Source of the DNA: Myxococcales bacterium
Lineage (GTDB): Bacteria > Myxococcota_A > Polyangia > Polyangiales > JADJMO01
Assembly: GCA_016709545.1 (NCBI GenBank)
Contig: JADJMO010000005.1
Location: 62,001-126,000, forward strand
DNA length: 64,000 nucleotides
Direction: 5' to 3'
Translations under genes and position numbers: made by a program
Notes under the pieces: model-generated
Database searches by the model: none
What the model was told of the DNA's origin: nothing
What the model saw: only the letters and a program-made list of their open reading frames with translations
In this document: positions 39,767 through 48,935 of the stretch, piece by piece
Numbering within the stretch: the stretch's first letter is position 1
How the letters are laid out: the number at the start of each line of letters is the position of its first letter

Positions 39767-42697
39767 TCAGCGGGCAGGACCGAGAGAGCGTGAATAGCCA
39801 TCGACGCCGCGAACGAGCACGTCGACTTGCTCCGTGGGCGGGAGGTCCGAGAGCGCGACCATCCGCACGCGGAACCCCGGCGTCATCGCGAGCGGCGCGC
39901 GCGACACCCGGACCACCTCGGGCCGCGCCGCGGCGGGCAGCTCGAACAGCGTGCTGCTGAGCGCCTCCGCGTCGACCGGCCGCGTCGCGTGGATCGTCGC
40001 CACCAGCGCGCCGTCGACCGCCTGCACGATCGCCTGCTCGACGGCCGGCAGCCGGTAGAGAGCGTCCTCCACCTCGCGTGGAAACACCGGCCCCGCGGGC
40101 GTGTCCACCACGTGCCGCCACGTCTCCACGAAGTGGTGGTCGCCGTCGGCGTCGCGCCGCAGCAGGTCGTTCAGCAGGAACCACGCGTCGCCGGGCGCGA
40201 GCACGTCGCGCACGCTGGCCTGGTCGGCCTTGTCCTTCGCGACCACCAGCACCGCCGCCGGCTCGTCGTCCGCCGCCACGATCCCGCGGCCGCGGTTGTC
40301 GCGCGCGATCGTGCGCGTCGCGAAATCCCAGCGCACGAGCAGCGTGTCGGCGGTCCCCGGCAGCGGGCGCCCGAGCGCGCCGGGCTTCTCGCCCGAGGCG
40401 TTCGCGAGCACCACGTTGTGGGTCGTCGACGCGTAGAACTCGAGCACGCCGACGCCGAAGCGCTCGGCCACGTCGCGCGCGAGGTCGGGGCGCATGCCGG
40501 AGCCCGCGAGCAGCCGCAGCGGGTGCGTGCGGTCGAAGCTCGTCTTCGGCGGCGTGAGCAGCCCGCGCGCCATCTCGCCGGCGTAGAACACCACTGTCGC
40601 GCCGTAGCGCCGCACCTCGGTCCAGAACGTGTCGGGCGAGAACGCCGACCCGAGCGCGAGGCGCGCCCCGCCGACGAGCGCGCTGCCGACCGACACGAGG
40701 AGCCCCGCCGGGTGGTGGAGCGGCAGGCACGCGTAGACGGTGTCGCGCTCCGAGAGCGTGCACGCCGCGGCCGCGCCGAGCGCCGAGAACGCCCAGCGGT
40801 GGTTGCTGACGAACGAGGCGCGCAGGGCGCCCTCGTGCTCGGTGAGGATCACGAGCGCGAGGTCGCGCGCGCGGCCCACGTCGGGCGAGAAGCCCGCGGG
40901 CAGCTGCACCGCCGCGGGGTCGATGGCCTCCATGTCGACCACGTCCGCGCCGAGCGAGCGGGCCGCGCCGCCGCCGCCGAGCACGAGCACCTTGTGGCCG
41001 AACGTGCGCGCGAGCGCGAGGTGGTCCGGGTCGGTCGCCACGAACTTCACGTCGAGATCGGCGAGCGCGCGCCGCGCGGCCTCGGGATCCGCCGAGGTGG
41101 GCACCACCACCGAGACCGCGCCCATGCGGTTGAGCGCCGTCGCCATGGTGAGCAAGCTGGGCCGACCGTGCATGAGCACCGCCACCCGATCGGTCGGCGC
41201 GACGCCGCACGCGAAGAGCCCGCGCACCACGGCGGACACGCGCTTGTCGGCCTGCGCGCACGAGAACGCCCGGCCCTGGTAGAGGAAGAACGTGGCGTCG
41301 GGCGCCTCGGCCGCGCGCCGCGCGAGCTCCCCACCGACGCTGAACGTGTCGTCCGCGTGGAGCTGCTCGAGGCGCCGCAGGCGCGGCAGCTGGTAGCGGA
41401 GCGCGCCCACCGTGTCGCTCGCGTCGGCGAAGATGTCGACCACCCGCTTGCTCGCGCGCGACACGGTCTCGAAGGCGGTCTGGAAGAGGAGCTCGTAGTC
41501 GAGCGAGACCGGCACCTCCCACGCGTCCGAGCCGTCCTCCCAGTCCTCGACCTTGGCCTCGGCCGGCCGCAGCAGCGCGGGCTCGGGGCCCTTGTGCGCG
41601 CGATACGCGAGCCACTCGATGACCGAGGGCCAGGTCTTCTTGCGGGCGGTGCCGCCGATCACGAGGCCGAAGTGCCCGGCCGAGAGCGCGATCTCGGAGA
41701 CCTCGGCGAGCGGCGCCGCGCGACGGATCCCACGCACCGCGGCCGGCCGCGCGATGTCGTCCCGCAGGCCGACGAAGCACAGGATCGGCACCGTGATGTC
41801 GGCGAGGGTCACCGTCTTGCCCTCGATGACGAAGCCCCCGCGCACCATCCGGTTGTGCACCACGAACTCGTCGACGAGCGTGCGGAGGGCGGGGCCGGGC
41901 CAGGCGACGAAGCCCCCACCGCCGAGGAACTTGCGGCGCGCCTGGCGCTTCTCGAGCTCCTTGCGGTCGTAGAGGCGCCGCACCATGTCGAACATCTGCT
42001 CGATCTCCTTGCGGGGCGTGAGCAGCCGGAACGCCGTGCTGCTGAGTGCCCCCGGGAGGCCCTCGAGGCGCGAGAGAGTGGCGTCGATCGCCGGTCGCAG
42101 CACACGGATGAGCCCTTCGGCGAGGTCACCGTGCAGGAGCGGGAGGTTCCGGTGCACGTCGACCGGGCTGCCGAACGTGATCAGCGAGGCCAGATGCTCC
42201 GACCGCAGGTACGCGGCGGCCTGGTAGCAGAACATGCCGCCCTGCGAGTAGCCCGCGAGGTGCACGTCTTGCCCGGTCAGGCGACGCACCGTCTCGACCG
42301 CCTTGGCCACGGTGCGCACGTGATCGTCGAGGGTGCGCTCCATGCCACCCTCCTCCTTCTCGGGCGCGCCGAAGTCGACGATCCACGTGTCGACGCCAGC
42401 CTCGAGCAGCGGACCCACGCACGAGAGGTCGGGGGAGATGTCGTAGATCTCGGCCTGCAACATCAGCGGCGGCACGAGCAGGAGCGGCCCCGTGCCGGCG
42501 TCGCGACCCGCGGGGCGCACGTAGCGGCGCAGCCGGTGGATGCGGTCGCGGTCGACGATCTCGTAGGAGGCGCCGGGCATCGGGCCCATCTGCGAGAGGC
42601 GAATGGCCTCGAGCGTGTTCTGGACCCCAGCGTTGGCGAGACGGAGCAGCCTCTGGAACGGCGACCGGGAGCGGCGAGCGGCCATGTGTAGGTGCAT
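39767..42697 (-). CDS. Fusion of PhaC-like alpha/beta hydrolase and degenerate acyl-adenylating domain
   Basis: The 976-residue protein has two parts. Residues 1-400 resemble class III polyhydroxyalkanoate synthase/hydrolase: PLLLVPPLMLQAEIYDISPD, WIVDFG, the nucleophile elbow G-Y-S-Q-G-G (Ser where PHA synthases have Cys), the acid region LCFVGLRDD and His in SAGHFGLVIGG. Residues of about 440-976 resemble acyl-CoA synthetases (AMP-binding), with VAVLMHGRPSLLTMATALNRMGAV, EFYASTTHN and RRDADGDHHF. The ATP-binding P-loop is replaced by ILTEHEGALRASF and the C-terminal Lys motif by TPGFRVRM, so adenylation is doubtful. Start ATG 42697 (MHLHMAAR) has GGGTGG upstream; 42685 is an alternative. 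Confidence 0.82.
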   Translation of the reverse strand: MHLHMAARRSRSPFQRLLRLANAGVQNTLEAIRLSQMGPMPGASYEIVDRDRIHRLRRYVRPAGRDAGTGPLLLVPPLMLQAEIYDISPDLSCVGPLLEAGVDTWIVDFGAPEKEEGGMERTLDDHVRTVAKAVETVRRLTGQDVHLAGYSQGGMFCYQAAAYLRSEHLASLITFGSPVDVHRNLPLLHGDLAEGLIRVLRPAIDATLSRLEGLPGALSSTAFRLLTPRKEIEQMFDMVRRLYDRKELEKRQARRKFLGGGGFVAWPGPALRTLVDEFVVHNRMVRGGFVIEGKTVTLADITVPILCFVGLRDDIARPAAVRGIRRAAPLAEVSEIALSAGHFGLVIGGTARKKTWPSVIEWLAYRAHKGPEPALLRPAEAKVEDWEDGSDAWEVPVSLDYELLFQTAFETVSRASKRVVDIFADASDTVGALRYQLPRLRRLEQLHADDTFSVGGELARRAAEAPDATFFLYQGRAFSCAQADKRVSAVVRGLFACGVAPTDRVAVLMHGRPSLLTMATALNRMGAVSVVVPTSADPEAARRALADLDVKFVATDPDHLALARTFGHKVLVLGGGGAARSLGADVVDMEAIDPAAVQLPAGFSPDVGRARDLALVILTEHEGALRASFVSNHRWAFSALGAAAACTLSERDTVYACLPLHHPAGLLVSVGSALVGGARLALGSAFSPDTFWTEVRRYGATVVFYAGEMARGLLTPPKTSFDRTHPLRLLAGSGMRPDLARDVAERFGVGVLEFYASTTHNVVLANASGEKPGALGRPLPGTADTLLVRWDFATRTIARDNRGRGIVAADDEPAAVLVVAKDKADQASVRDVLAPGDAWFLLNDLLRRDADGDHHFVETWRHVVDTPAGPVFPREVEDALYRLPAVEQAIVQAVDGALVATIHATRPVDAEALSSTLFELPAAARPEVVRVSRAPLAMTPGFRVRMVALSDLPPTEQVDVLVRGVDGYSRSLGPAR

Positions 42698-42798
42698 GTC
42701 GACACACCACCCGCCCAGGGTCAACCGAGGATGGAGGATGCTGCCCGAGGACGGACGAGAAAGGCGCAGACCTGCACGGAACGCTATCGTCAGGGGAC

Positions 42799-44475
42799 AT
42801 GCGCGCCCGCTTCTTCGCCCTGTTCTTCCTCGCGGTCGGTTGTTCGGACAAGACCACTGCGGAGCCTGGCCCGACCGACGACGCGACCGCCGACAGCGAC
42901 CCGGCGGACGTCGCGACCGACACGCCGACCGACACCGCGCCCGTCGACGTCTGCGCGACGCTGAAGCTCGACAAGCGCCCGTTCGACGGGGGCAAGGGCG
43001 GCACGCTCCGCCACGACCTCGCCGCGGATTTCACCGTCACCCACGTGGACGGGACGACGTGGAGCCTCGCGAAGGACTGGTCGGGCTGCGAGAGCTATTT
43101 GTTCATCCCCGACACGCTGAAGAAGTCCGCCAAGGACGCGGCCTCGATCTGGGACCGCGACCTCGACAAGCTCGTCGCCACCTCGCCGCTCGGCGTCCAC
43201 TACTTCTTCTTCTCGCGCACCGCGCCCGACGCCGCTGCCGACGCGTCCACGGCGAAGATGGCCGAGAAGGTCACGGCCCTGCTCGCGACGCTCCCCGAGG
43301 ACAAGGCCGCGCACTGGGCCAAGCACCTGCACGTGATCAAGGGTCGCCCGAGCAAGTTCGGCAGCTGGCTCGACACCGTCGGCGGAGCGGCATCGGCAAC
43401 GCGGGCTTCGCGATCGATCGCTTCCAGCGGATCCGCGGCGTGGGTTCGTTCGCCGACGTCGCGCGCTACAAGACCGCGCTCGCCGACGCGGGCGTGTGGC
43501 CCTGGGAGACCAACCTCGCGTACGCGGCCCACGAGGCGCGCCTGTTCGACTTCCGAGGCTGTGCGCGAGAAGAAGCTCGAAGCCGACAAGGCCACGGTGG
43601 TGGACGTCTACACGGGTGAGACCCTGCAGCAGTTCGACGAGAAGGAGGTCACCCTCCCCTCGGCCGCCGACATGGCGAAGTTCGACACCCTCGTGGTCGA
43701 CATCGACTCCCGCTGCCCCGACGCGAACAAGCCCGAGTTCGGCAACTGCGGCGCGTGGGACTACATCGCCGACCTCAGCGTCTACGACTCCGCCGGCAAG
43801 GCCTGGGAGATGGCGCGCTTCATCACGACCTACCACCGCGAGTCGCGCTGGGTGGTGGACATCTCGCCGATGCTCGCCCTCCTGCAAGAAGGCGGGAAGA
43901 AGAAGCTCCGCTGGTCGTTCGCGCCGGAGTGGAACAAGCAGCCGACGGCCACGCGCCTCTCGCTGCGGTTCTCGAACCAGGGCAAGGGCATGCGCCCCAC
44001 CAAGGCCACCTACCTCTGGTCGGGTGGACCGTTTACGTCGAAGTACGACGACCTCCACCCCGCGCAGGACGTCCCCATCCCCGCCACCGCGAAGAAGGTG
44101 GAGCTCTACGCGCTCGTGACCGGCCACGGCTCCGAGGCGGAGAGCTGCGCCGAGTTCTGCAACCACCAGCACGAGATCACGGTCGGAGGCACGGCCTTCT
44201 TCAAGGAGTTCACCGCGCCCGAGGTGGCCAAGCAGAACGGCTGCGTGGGCGAGGCGGGAGAAGGGCATGCCGCCGAACCAGGGTGGAACGTGGTGGTTCG
44301 GCCGCGGCGGCTGGTGCCCCGGGCAGCTGGTCGAGCCGTGGCTCGTCGACGTCACGAAGAACGCCAAGGCCGGCGAGACGGCGAAGGTGTCCTACAAGGG
44401 ACTCTTCAGAAGGCGACGCCCCCCGACGCAGCCGGCAACATCCAGCTCTCCAGCTGGCTCGTCGTGTGGGAGTAG
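42799..44475 (+). CDS. Peptide-N-glycosidase F-like lipoprotein (four frame interruptions)
   Basis: A lipoprotein signal (FFALFFLAVGC) and an Asp/Thr-rich linker precede two beta-sandwich-like domains. Key stretches are DIDSRCPDANKPEFGNCGAWDYIADLSVY, ARFITTYHRESRWVVDISPML, AEFCNHQHEITVGG and, after a frame change, GGTWWFGRGGWCPGQLVEP, all characteristic of PNGase F-like glycosidases, which cut N-linked glycans from proteins. Frame shifts near 43385 and 43562 enclose a good segment (FAIDRFQRIRGVGSFADVAR), and near 44268 and 44405 enclose the GWCPG segment. Joined, the product is about 560 residues. Whether it cuts glycans or only binds them is open. Confidence 0.8.
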   Translation: MRARFFALFFLAVGCSDKTTAEPGPTDDATADSDPADVATDTPTDTAPVDVCATLKLDKRPFDGGKGGTLRHDLAADFTVTHVDGTTWSLAKDWSGCESYLFIPDTLKKSAKDAASIWDRDLDKLVATSPLGVHYFFFSRTAPDAAADASTAKMAEKVTALLATLPEDKAAHWAKHLHVIKGRPSKFGSWLDTVGGAASATRASRSIASSGSAAWVRSPTSRATRPRSPTRACGPGRPTSRTRPTRRACSTSEAVREKKLEADKATVVDVYTGETLQQFDEKEVTLPSAADMAKFDTLVVDIDSRCPDANKPEFGNCGAWDYIADLSVYDSAGKAWEMARFITTYHRESRWVVDISPMLALLQEGGKKKLRWSFAPEWNKQPTATRLSLRFSNQGKGMRPTKATYLWSGGPFTSKYDDLHPAQDVPIPATAKKVELYALVTGHGSEAESCAEFCNHQHEITVGGTAFFKEFTAPEVAKQNGCVGEAGEGHAAEPGWNVVVRPRRLVPRAAGRAVARRRHEERQGRRDGEGVLQGTLQKATPPDAAGNIQLSSWLVVWE

Positions 44476-44479
44476 TCGG

Positions 44480-45312
44480 TCAGCCTGGCAGCGTGCGCGT
44501 CGTACGCAACGAGGTGAGGATGGCCTCGAGCTCGGCCAGATCGGCGCGCGCCAATCGAGCCCGGAGCGTCTCGTCCACGGGGATGCCGAGGAAGCCGCAG
44601 ATGTCGACGATCGCCTCGGCGCGCGCCTCCGCTCGTCCTTCCGCTCGTCCTTCCGCTCGCCCTTGCGCAAGTCCTTCTGCGCGTACGACCTCGTTCACCG
44701 TCTCCATGTACAGGCGCTGCTTGAGACGGGCCTCGTACAGGGCGCGCGCATGGGGATCGGCCGAGAGCCGCTCCAGTGCTTCCTTCGCCTCCGCCATGAT
44801 CGGGTACTCCTTGGCCAACGATTCTAGCTCGGCAGCGTCGACGGTGCGAAGGAAGCGGACCCAGCAGTGGAGCGGGTCGTCACGGGACGCGTCGAGCAGC
44901 GGGAGCTCCAGCAGGTGGATCTCCAGCAGCTCTTCGGACCCGAACAGCGTGCCGTCGTGGACCTCGCGGAGGCCGTAGATGGAGTGGAAGCGTCCGCTGA
45001 TCCGCGCGTCGAGGAACACGATGCCGATCACGCGCTCGAGGGCGATGTGCGACTGTCCGCGCTCGAGCTGGCTCCCGACCACGCGTGCCCACTGGAAGAG
45101 CCAGCGCTTCTCCGAGTGCCCACGCGGATCGCACTGCATCTCGACGTTGACCCTGCCGCCCCCTTGCAGCTGGACGAGCAGATCGACGTACAGGGCCCGG
45201 TCGCCGGCTTGCTCTGGCAGGATCTCGCGGTTGAGGACGGTGACGCCGAGGATGGGCGCCCTCGGTCGCAGGACAAGGCGATGTCGACCTTGGGGTGGAA
45301 GAGGGCGGCCAT
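44480..45312 (-). CDS. Rpn family nuclease/putative transposase (PD-(D/E)XK), 5' part frame interrupted
   Basis: The N-terminus MAALFHPKVDIAL matches the start of Rpn/YhgA-type proteins. After a break near 45270 the frame continues PILGVTVLNREILPEQAGDRALYVDLLVQLQGGGRVNVEMQ with the PD-(D/E)XK core (D-L-L-V-Q ... V-N-V-E-M-Q), LARVVGSQLERGQ and HSIYGLREVHDGTLF. The segment usually present between DIAL and the PILGV strand (about 20 residues) is missing, so some sequence is probably lost at the break. The C-terminal AEGRAEGRAEARAE repeats are coded by a 12-base tandem repeat. Family members are DNases active in recombination. Confidence 0.78.
44630..44665 (+). repeat. 12-bp tandem repeat in the Rpn gene
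   Basis: CGCTCGTCCTTC occurs twice exactly (44630-44641, 44642-44653) and once with two changes (44654-44665). It encodes the EGRA steps of the C-terminal coiled part. Confidence 0.85.
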
Positions 45313-45443
45313 GCCTTGCACATAGACAGTGAAAGGCGAGAGCGCCCGCCGCCGGCGGTCAGACAATGTCCACCATTCGGAGGATCGATCTGTTCGAACT
45401 CCCCGACGTCGTGGACTGGGTCGGCCGACGCCGACCGTGCGAC

Positions 45444-47009
45444 TCACTTCACCGTGATCGGGGTCTTCGTCGGCGAGTAGAGGTTGTCGACCTCGCCGTC
45501 CACCACGCGGAGCGAGTCCGTCGCGCTCGCGGCCGAGAGCAGGTCGCGGTAGCTCGCCTGCGAGCCGTCGACGAGCTTGCCGAGGAAGCGGCCGAGCGCC
45601 CAGCCGCTGCGCCACGAGGGCGCCTCGAGGCCGTTGGTGATCAGCTCGAGGTTGCGCGTCGCGCCCGGCTTGAGGGGCAGGTAGTCCTTCTCGTAGTAGT
45701 TGTACGAGACGCAGCCGTCGATGAAGAGGATCTGGTAGCTCGACGGGAAGTCGCTCGCCGTGAAGCGCGAGGGATCGAGCGGGCCGTAGCCGATGTACGA
45801 GTGCCCGTTGTAGACGAACACGTCGCTGTTCTTGATGGCGCGCTTGTGCGGGGCCGGGTCGCTCTCGGCGCCGAAGTACGTGGTGAGCTCGAGGGTGACC
45901 GTCTTCTCGGCGTTGGCGCCGATCTTCACCTTGAGCGGCGCGCGGAACGTGAGCCAGTGGCGGCTCAGCTTCTTGGCCATCGCGACCTGCGCGTCGTGGC
46001 GCAGCGTGGTGGGCATCCCGGCCGGGAAGCCCGTGCCGTCGATCGTCCACTTCATCACGTCGGTGAACGGGATGTTCGAGTAGGTCTTGCCGCCGACGGT
46101 GATCGACTTGTAGTCCTCGGCGGGCTCGATCGCCGCGAGCTGCAGGCCCGGGCGCACCGCGAACACCTCGCGCAGCGTCTCCATCCACTCCGAGTAGCCG
46201 CTGTCGTCCGCGAGCTCCTTGTGCTCGTGGTCGAGGATGCCGTTCACCAGCGCGATGACCAGCGTGTCCTTCTTGACGCCACCCGAGTAGAGGCGGTCGT
46301 ATTCGGGGTAGCTCTTGCCCTTGTTGGTCTGGTCGGCGCCGAGGCGCACGGTGACCGGCAGGTAGAGCCGGTCGACCTCGCTCTTCGGGATCTGCCCCGT
46401 GGCGAGCTTGGCCTGGTCGGCAGCGATCCTCTTGCGCTCGGCGGTGACGGCCGCCTTGCAGGAGGAGAGCGAGGGGTTGAACACGTACCAGAGCGAGGAC
46501 GCGAAATCGCGCGCCTCCGCGTCGTTGTCGGTGCACTCGGTGAGGATGCGCGCGCTCTGCGACGAGTAGTCCTTGCCGAGCAGCGCGAGCGAGAGCGACG
46601 TGCGACGGGCCATCGACTTCGGCGCAACGGCGTTGTCCGTGTACGTGTACTGCACGCGGAGCATCGTCGTGACGGTGGTGCCGTCGACGACCTGCACCTT
46701 GGTCTTCACGAACGTGGCGGGGTCGACGTCCTTGAGCTCGCGGCTGTTGACGCCCACGTTGGCGGTGCGGAGCGCGCCGAACGCCGTTTGCATCGGCTCG
46801 GGGACCACCGAGAGGATCTCGGAGTCGGTGGCGCCGTCGCGCACGTGCACGACGCCCTGGAAGGTGAGCTTGCGGGAGAGGGCCGACACGCTGGTGAGGT
46901 CGGCGTCCATGGCCGCCTCGTCGTCGGGCGACACGGGCCCCTCGGGCTCCACGGCGCAACCGACGAGGGCGAGACCGAGGACCGGGAGGAGGGAGAGGAG
47001 CTGCCGCAT
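45444..47009 (-). CDS. Large secreted lipoprotein of unknown function
   Basis: The 521-residue protein has a lipoprotein signal with lipobox LALVGC, then AVEPEGPVSPDDEAAMD and a long domain without recognised motifs. Segments include LYLPVTVRLGADQTNKGKSYPEYDRLYSGGVKKDTLVIALVNGILDHEH and FIDGCVSYNYYEKDYLPLK. It resembles other myxobacterial secreted proteins in having very few Cys. It diverges from the Kazal-domain lipoprotein, with which it shares the first mature residues (GCAVxPEG). Confidence 0.75.
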   Translation of the reverse strand: MRQLLSLLPVLGLALVGCAVEPEGPVSPDDEAAMDADLTSVSALSRKLTFQGVVHVRDGATDSEILSVVPEPMQTAFGALRTANVGVNSRELKDVDPATFVKTKVQVVDGTTVTTMLRVQYTYTDNAVAPKSMARRTSLSLALLGKDYSSQSARILTECTDNDAEARDFASSLWYVFNPSLSSCKAAVTAERKRIAADQAKLATGQIPKSEVDRLYLPVTVRLGADQTNKGKSYPEYDRLYSGGVKKDTLVIALVNGILDHEHKELADDSGYSEWMETLREVFAVRPGLQLAAIEPAEDYKSITVGGKTYSNIPFTDVMKWTIDGTGFPAGMPTTLRHDAQVAMAKKLSRHWLTFRAPLKVKIGANAEKTVTLELTTYFGAESDPAPHKRAIKNSDVFVYNGHSYIGYGPLDPSRFTASDFPSSYQILFIDGCVSYNYYEKDYLPLKPGATRNLELITNGLEAPSWRSGWALGRFLGKLVDGSQASYRDLLSAASATDSLRVVDGEVDNLYSPTKTPITVK

Positions 47010-47048
47010 GTCGAGACCTTCTGGTTAGGGCCACTGTGTGGCGGGCAG

Positions 47049-47062
47049 CGGTTATGTAACCG
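47049..47062. promoter_or_regulatory. Palindrome CGGTTATGTAACCG between divergent lipoprotein genes
   Basis: Six-base arms CGGTTA/TAACCG with a two-base centre, 40 bases upstream of the minus-strand start and 160 bases before the plus-strand start. A regulatory site is plausible. The remaining 47010-47222 has a T-run (CCTTTTTTGG, 47093-47102) but no gene. Confidence 0.4.
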
Positions 47063-47222
47063 GAGGTGGGATATCGGTCCACACCTTTTTTGGCACGTCT
47101 GTCCGGTTTGTGCCTGTCATTTTCATGTGTCGCTCCGGATTGACCAGAGGGGGAGGTTTGACTACAAGCTGCGACCTGATCGGCCCTGTGCGTTTCGCGC
47201 GGCCCCGAAAGGGAGTCTCTCC

Positions 47223-48314
47223 ATGACCAAGTTCTCGTTCCTCTCCGCCCTCGCTCTCCTCGCTCTGCCCGTCGTCGGCTGCGCCGTTTCGCCTGAAGGT
47301 GAGGACGACGTCGCCGAAGAGGCTGTCGGCTCCAGCGAAGGCGCCGCCTCGAGTTCGCTGCCTGCTCCGGCCGATCCGAGCCAGCGCCTCTACTTCGGCA
47401 GCGCCGAGGGCGTCTACCTCACCGACGACCAGCCGCTCTCGAACTGGACCTTCGACGCCAAGGGCGGCAACGAGTTCAAGACGAGCGTCGCGGCCTACGC
47501 CGCCGACGGCACGATCGACGGCACGCGCGGCGTCGGCTTCAAGCTCTACGGCCTCTCGCGCACGTGGTCCGGCAAGCTCGTGTGGACCCTCCTCCGCAAG
47601 GCGGATGGCCTCGGCTCCGCGGTGGTCACGTACACCGGCAGCGTCGCGCGCACGTACATGCTGACCGCGGCCTCGGGCGACAAGCCGCAGCAGCTGCAGG
47701 TGGGCCTCTCGTGCAAGGGCACCAACGAGAACTGCGAGCTCGCGCGCCAGCCGGGCGAGAGCTGCGGCGGGCGCACCGTCAAGCCGATGAAGTGTGACAA
47801 GGGCCTGTTCTGCCAGTTCCCCACGAACACCTGCGGCGCCGCCGACCAGCCCGGCACCTGCGTGAAGCCGGGCAAGATCTGCCCCGCCCTCTACAAGCCG
47901 GTGTGCGGCTGCAACGGCAAGACCTACTCCAACGCCTGCGCGGCCACCGCGGGCGGCGCCAGCATCAAGAGCAGCGGCGCCTGCTGCGCGGACCCGACCA
48001 AGTGGACGGCCGACCCGCTGTTCACGCTCGACGGCGCCACGTTCAAGAGCGGCGCGCCGGTGCTCGACCAGTACACCTACGCGTTCGACGCCGACGGCAA
48101 CGTGCAGGCCACGCTCGACGTCTGCGTCCACACGATGTGCAAGGTCGCCATCCGCTTCAAGAAGGGCACGTTCCACTCGGAGGGCGCGAAGACGACGTTC
48201 ACCTACGAGGACGGCACCACCGCGACGTTCGAGGTGCAGAGCACCTGCGCGGGCGAGACGCGCATGGTCGGCAAGGACTGGGGCACGACGCTCACGGTCA
48301 CCGCCGCCAAGTGA
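47223..48314 (+). CDS. Lipoprotein with Kazal-like domain
   Basis: The 363-residue protein has a lipoprotein signal (LALLALPVVGC), an acidic Ser linker, a beta-rich domain (YFGSAEGVYLTDDQPLSNWTFDA), a Cys-rich stretch (CGGRTVKPMKCDKGLFCQFPTNTC), a Kazal-type segment CPALYKPVCGCNGKTYSNAC (about residues 219-240), and a beta domain with two Cys at the end. Kazal domains inhibit serine proteases; inhibition here is inferred from the motif alone. It diverges from the lipoprotein gene at 45444. Confidence 0.82.
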   Translation: MTKFSFLSALALLALPVVGCAVSPEGEDDVAEEAVGSSEGAASSSLPAPADPSQRLYFGSAEGVYLTDDQPLSNWTFDAKGGNEFKTSVAAYAADGTIDGTRGVGFKLYGLSRTWSGKLVWTLLRKADGLGSAVVTYTGSVARTYMLTAASGDKPQQLQVGLSCKGTNENCELARQPGESCGGRTVKPMKCDKGLFCQFPTNTCGAADQPGTCVKPGKICPALYKPVCGCNGKTYSNACAATAGGASIKSSGACCADPTKWTADPLFTLDGATFKSGAPVLDQYTYAFDADGNVQATLDVCVHTMCKVAIRFKKGTFHSEGAKTTFTYEDGTTATFEVQSTCAGETRMVGKDWGTTLTVTAAK

Positions 48315-48321
48315 TGGGGGG

Positions 48322-48834
48322 TCACTTGCGGAGGAGCGCGTAAGCCACCGCGCCTGCGATCAGGAGCGCGACGATCGCGAACCACACGAGCTTCGAGGAG
48401 CCACCGCTCGGCATGGGCGGTGGCTGGATGCTCGGCGTGGGGCCGAGGCGGAAGATCGCGAGCCCCTGGGCGCGGAACCACGCCTCGGCCTCGGCGAGGA
48501 ACTTGTCGTAGGGCTCGCGCTGGAACGGGAGGTTCGCCTCGAAGCGGCGCTCGTGGAGCAGCTCGAGGCGATCGTACTCGCGGAGCTCCACCTCCTTCTC
48601 GCGCACCTTGAGCATGCCGAACACGATGGGCTGGCCCATCGCCTCCTTGGCCACGAGCCGCAGGGTCTGGTGGGCCTGCGCGCCGTCGAGCGTGGAGGCG
48701 GCCTCGGGCGCGAGCATGTCCGGCGCGAAGCCGCCGACGCGTGCGCCGCCGAACGCCTTCACGAAGTCGGTGGAGAGATCGTTGGCCTCGCGCGCGTAGC
48801 GGGTGAACAGCTCTTCCTTCGAGAGGCGCGCCAT
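48322..48834 (-). CDS. Tail-anchored protein of unknown function
   Basis: The 170-residue protein has a soluble N-terminal domain (MARLSKEELFTRYAREANDLSTDFVKAFGG), a Pro/Ser linker (IQPPPMPSGGSSK) and one C-terminal transmembrane helix (LVWFAIVALLIAGAVAYALL) followed by RK, the layout of a tail-anchored protein. Start 48834 is chosen because the region further upstream does not read as coding. It converges with the Kazal lipoprotein gene eight bases away. Confidence 0.72.
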   Translation of the reverse strand: MARLSKEELFTRYAREANDLSTDFVKAFGGARVGGFAPDMLAPEAASTLDGAQAHQTLRLVAKEAMGQPIVFGMLKVREKEVELREYDRLELLHERRFEANLPFQREPYDKFLAEAEAWFRAQGLAIFRLGPTPSIQPPPMPSGGSSKLVWFAIVALLIAGAVAYALLRK

Positions 48835-48935
48835 GACCCCATGGTAGCGAGTCGCACGTCGATCTCCCGTATCGCCGCACCGGACGGACGCAGCGCGACC
48901 TTCGGTCAAACGGCGGATCGACGGCTCGACGCTCT

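Noticed and set aside
39827..42691. A 954-residue plus-strand frame opposite the hydrolase-ligase fusion
   Set aside because: Arg/His/Glu-rich with no recognisable domain, whereas the minus strand encodes clear PhaC-like and AMP-binding segments.
47093..47102. Terminator from the T-run in the 47 kb spacer
   Set aside because: No G/C stem lies directly before the T-run, and both neighbouring genes point away from it.
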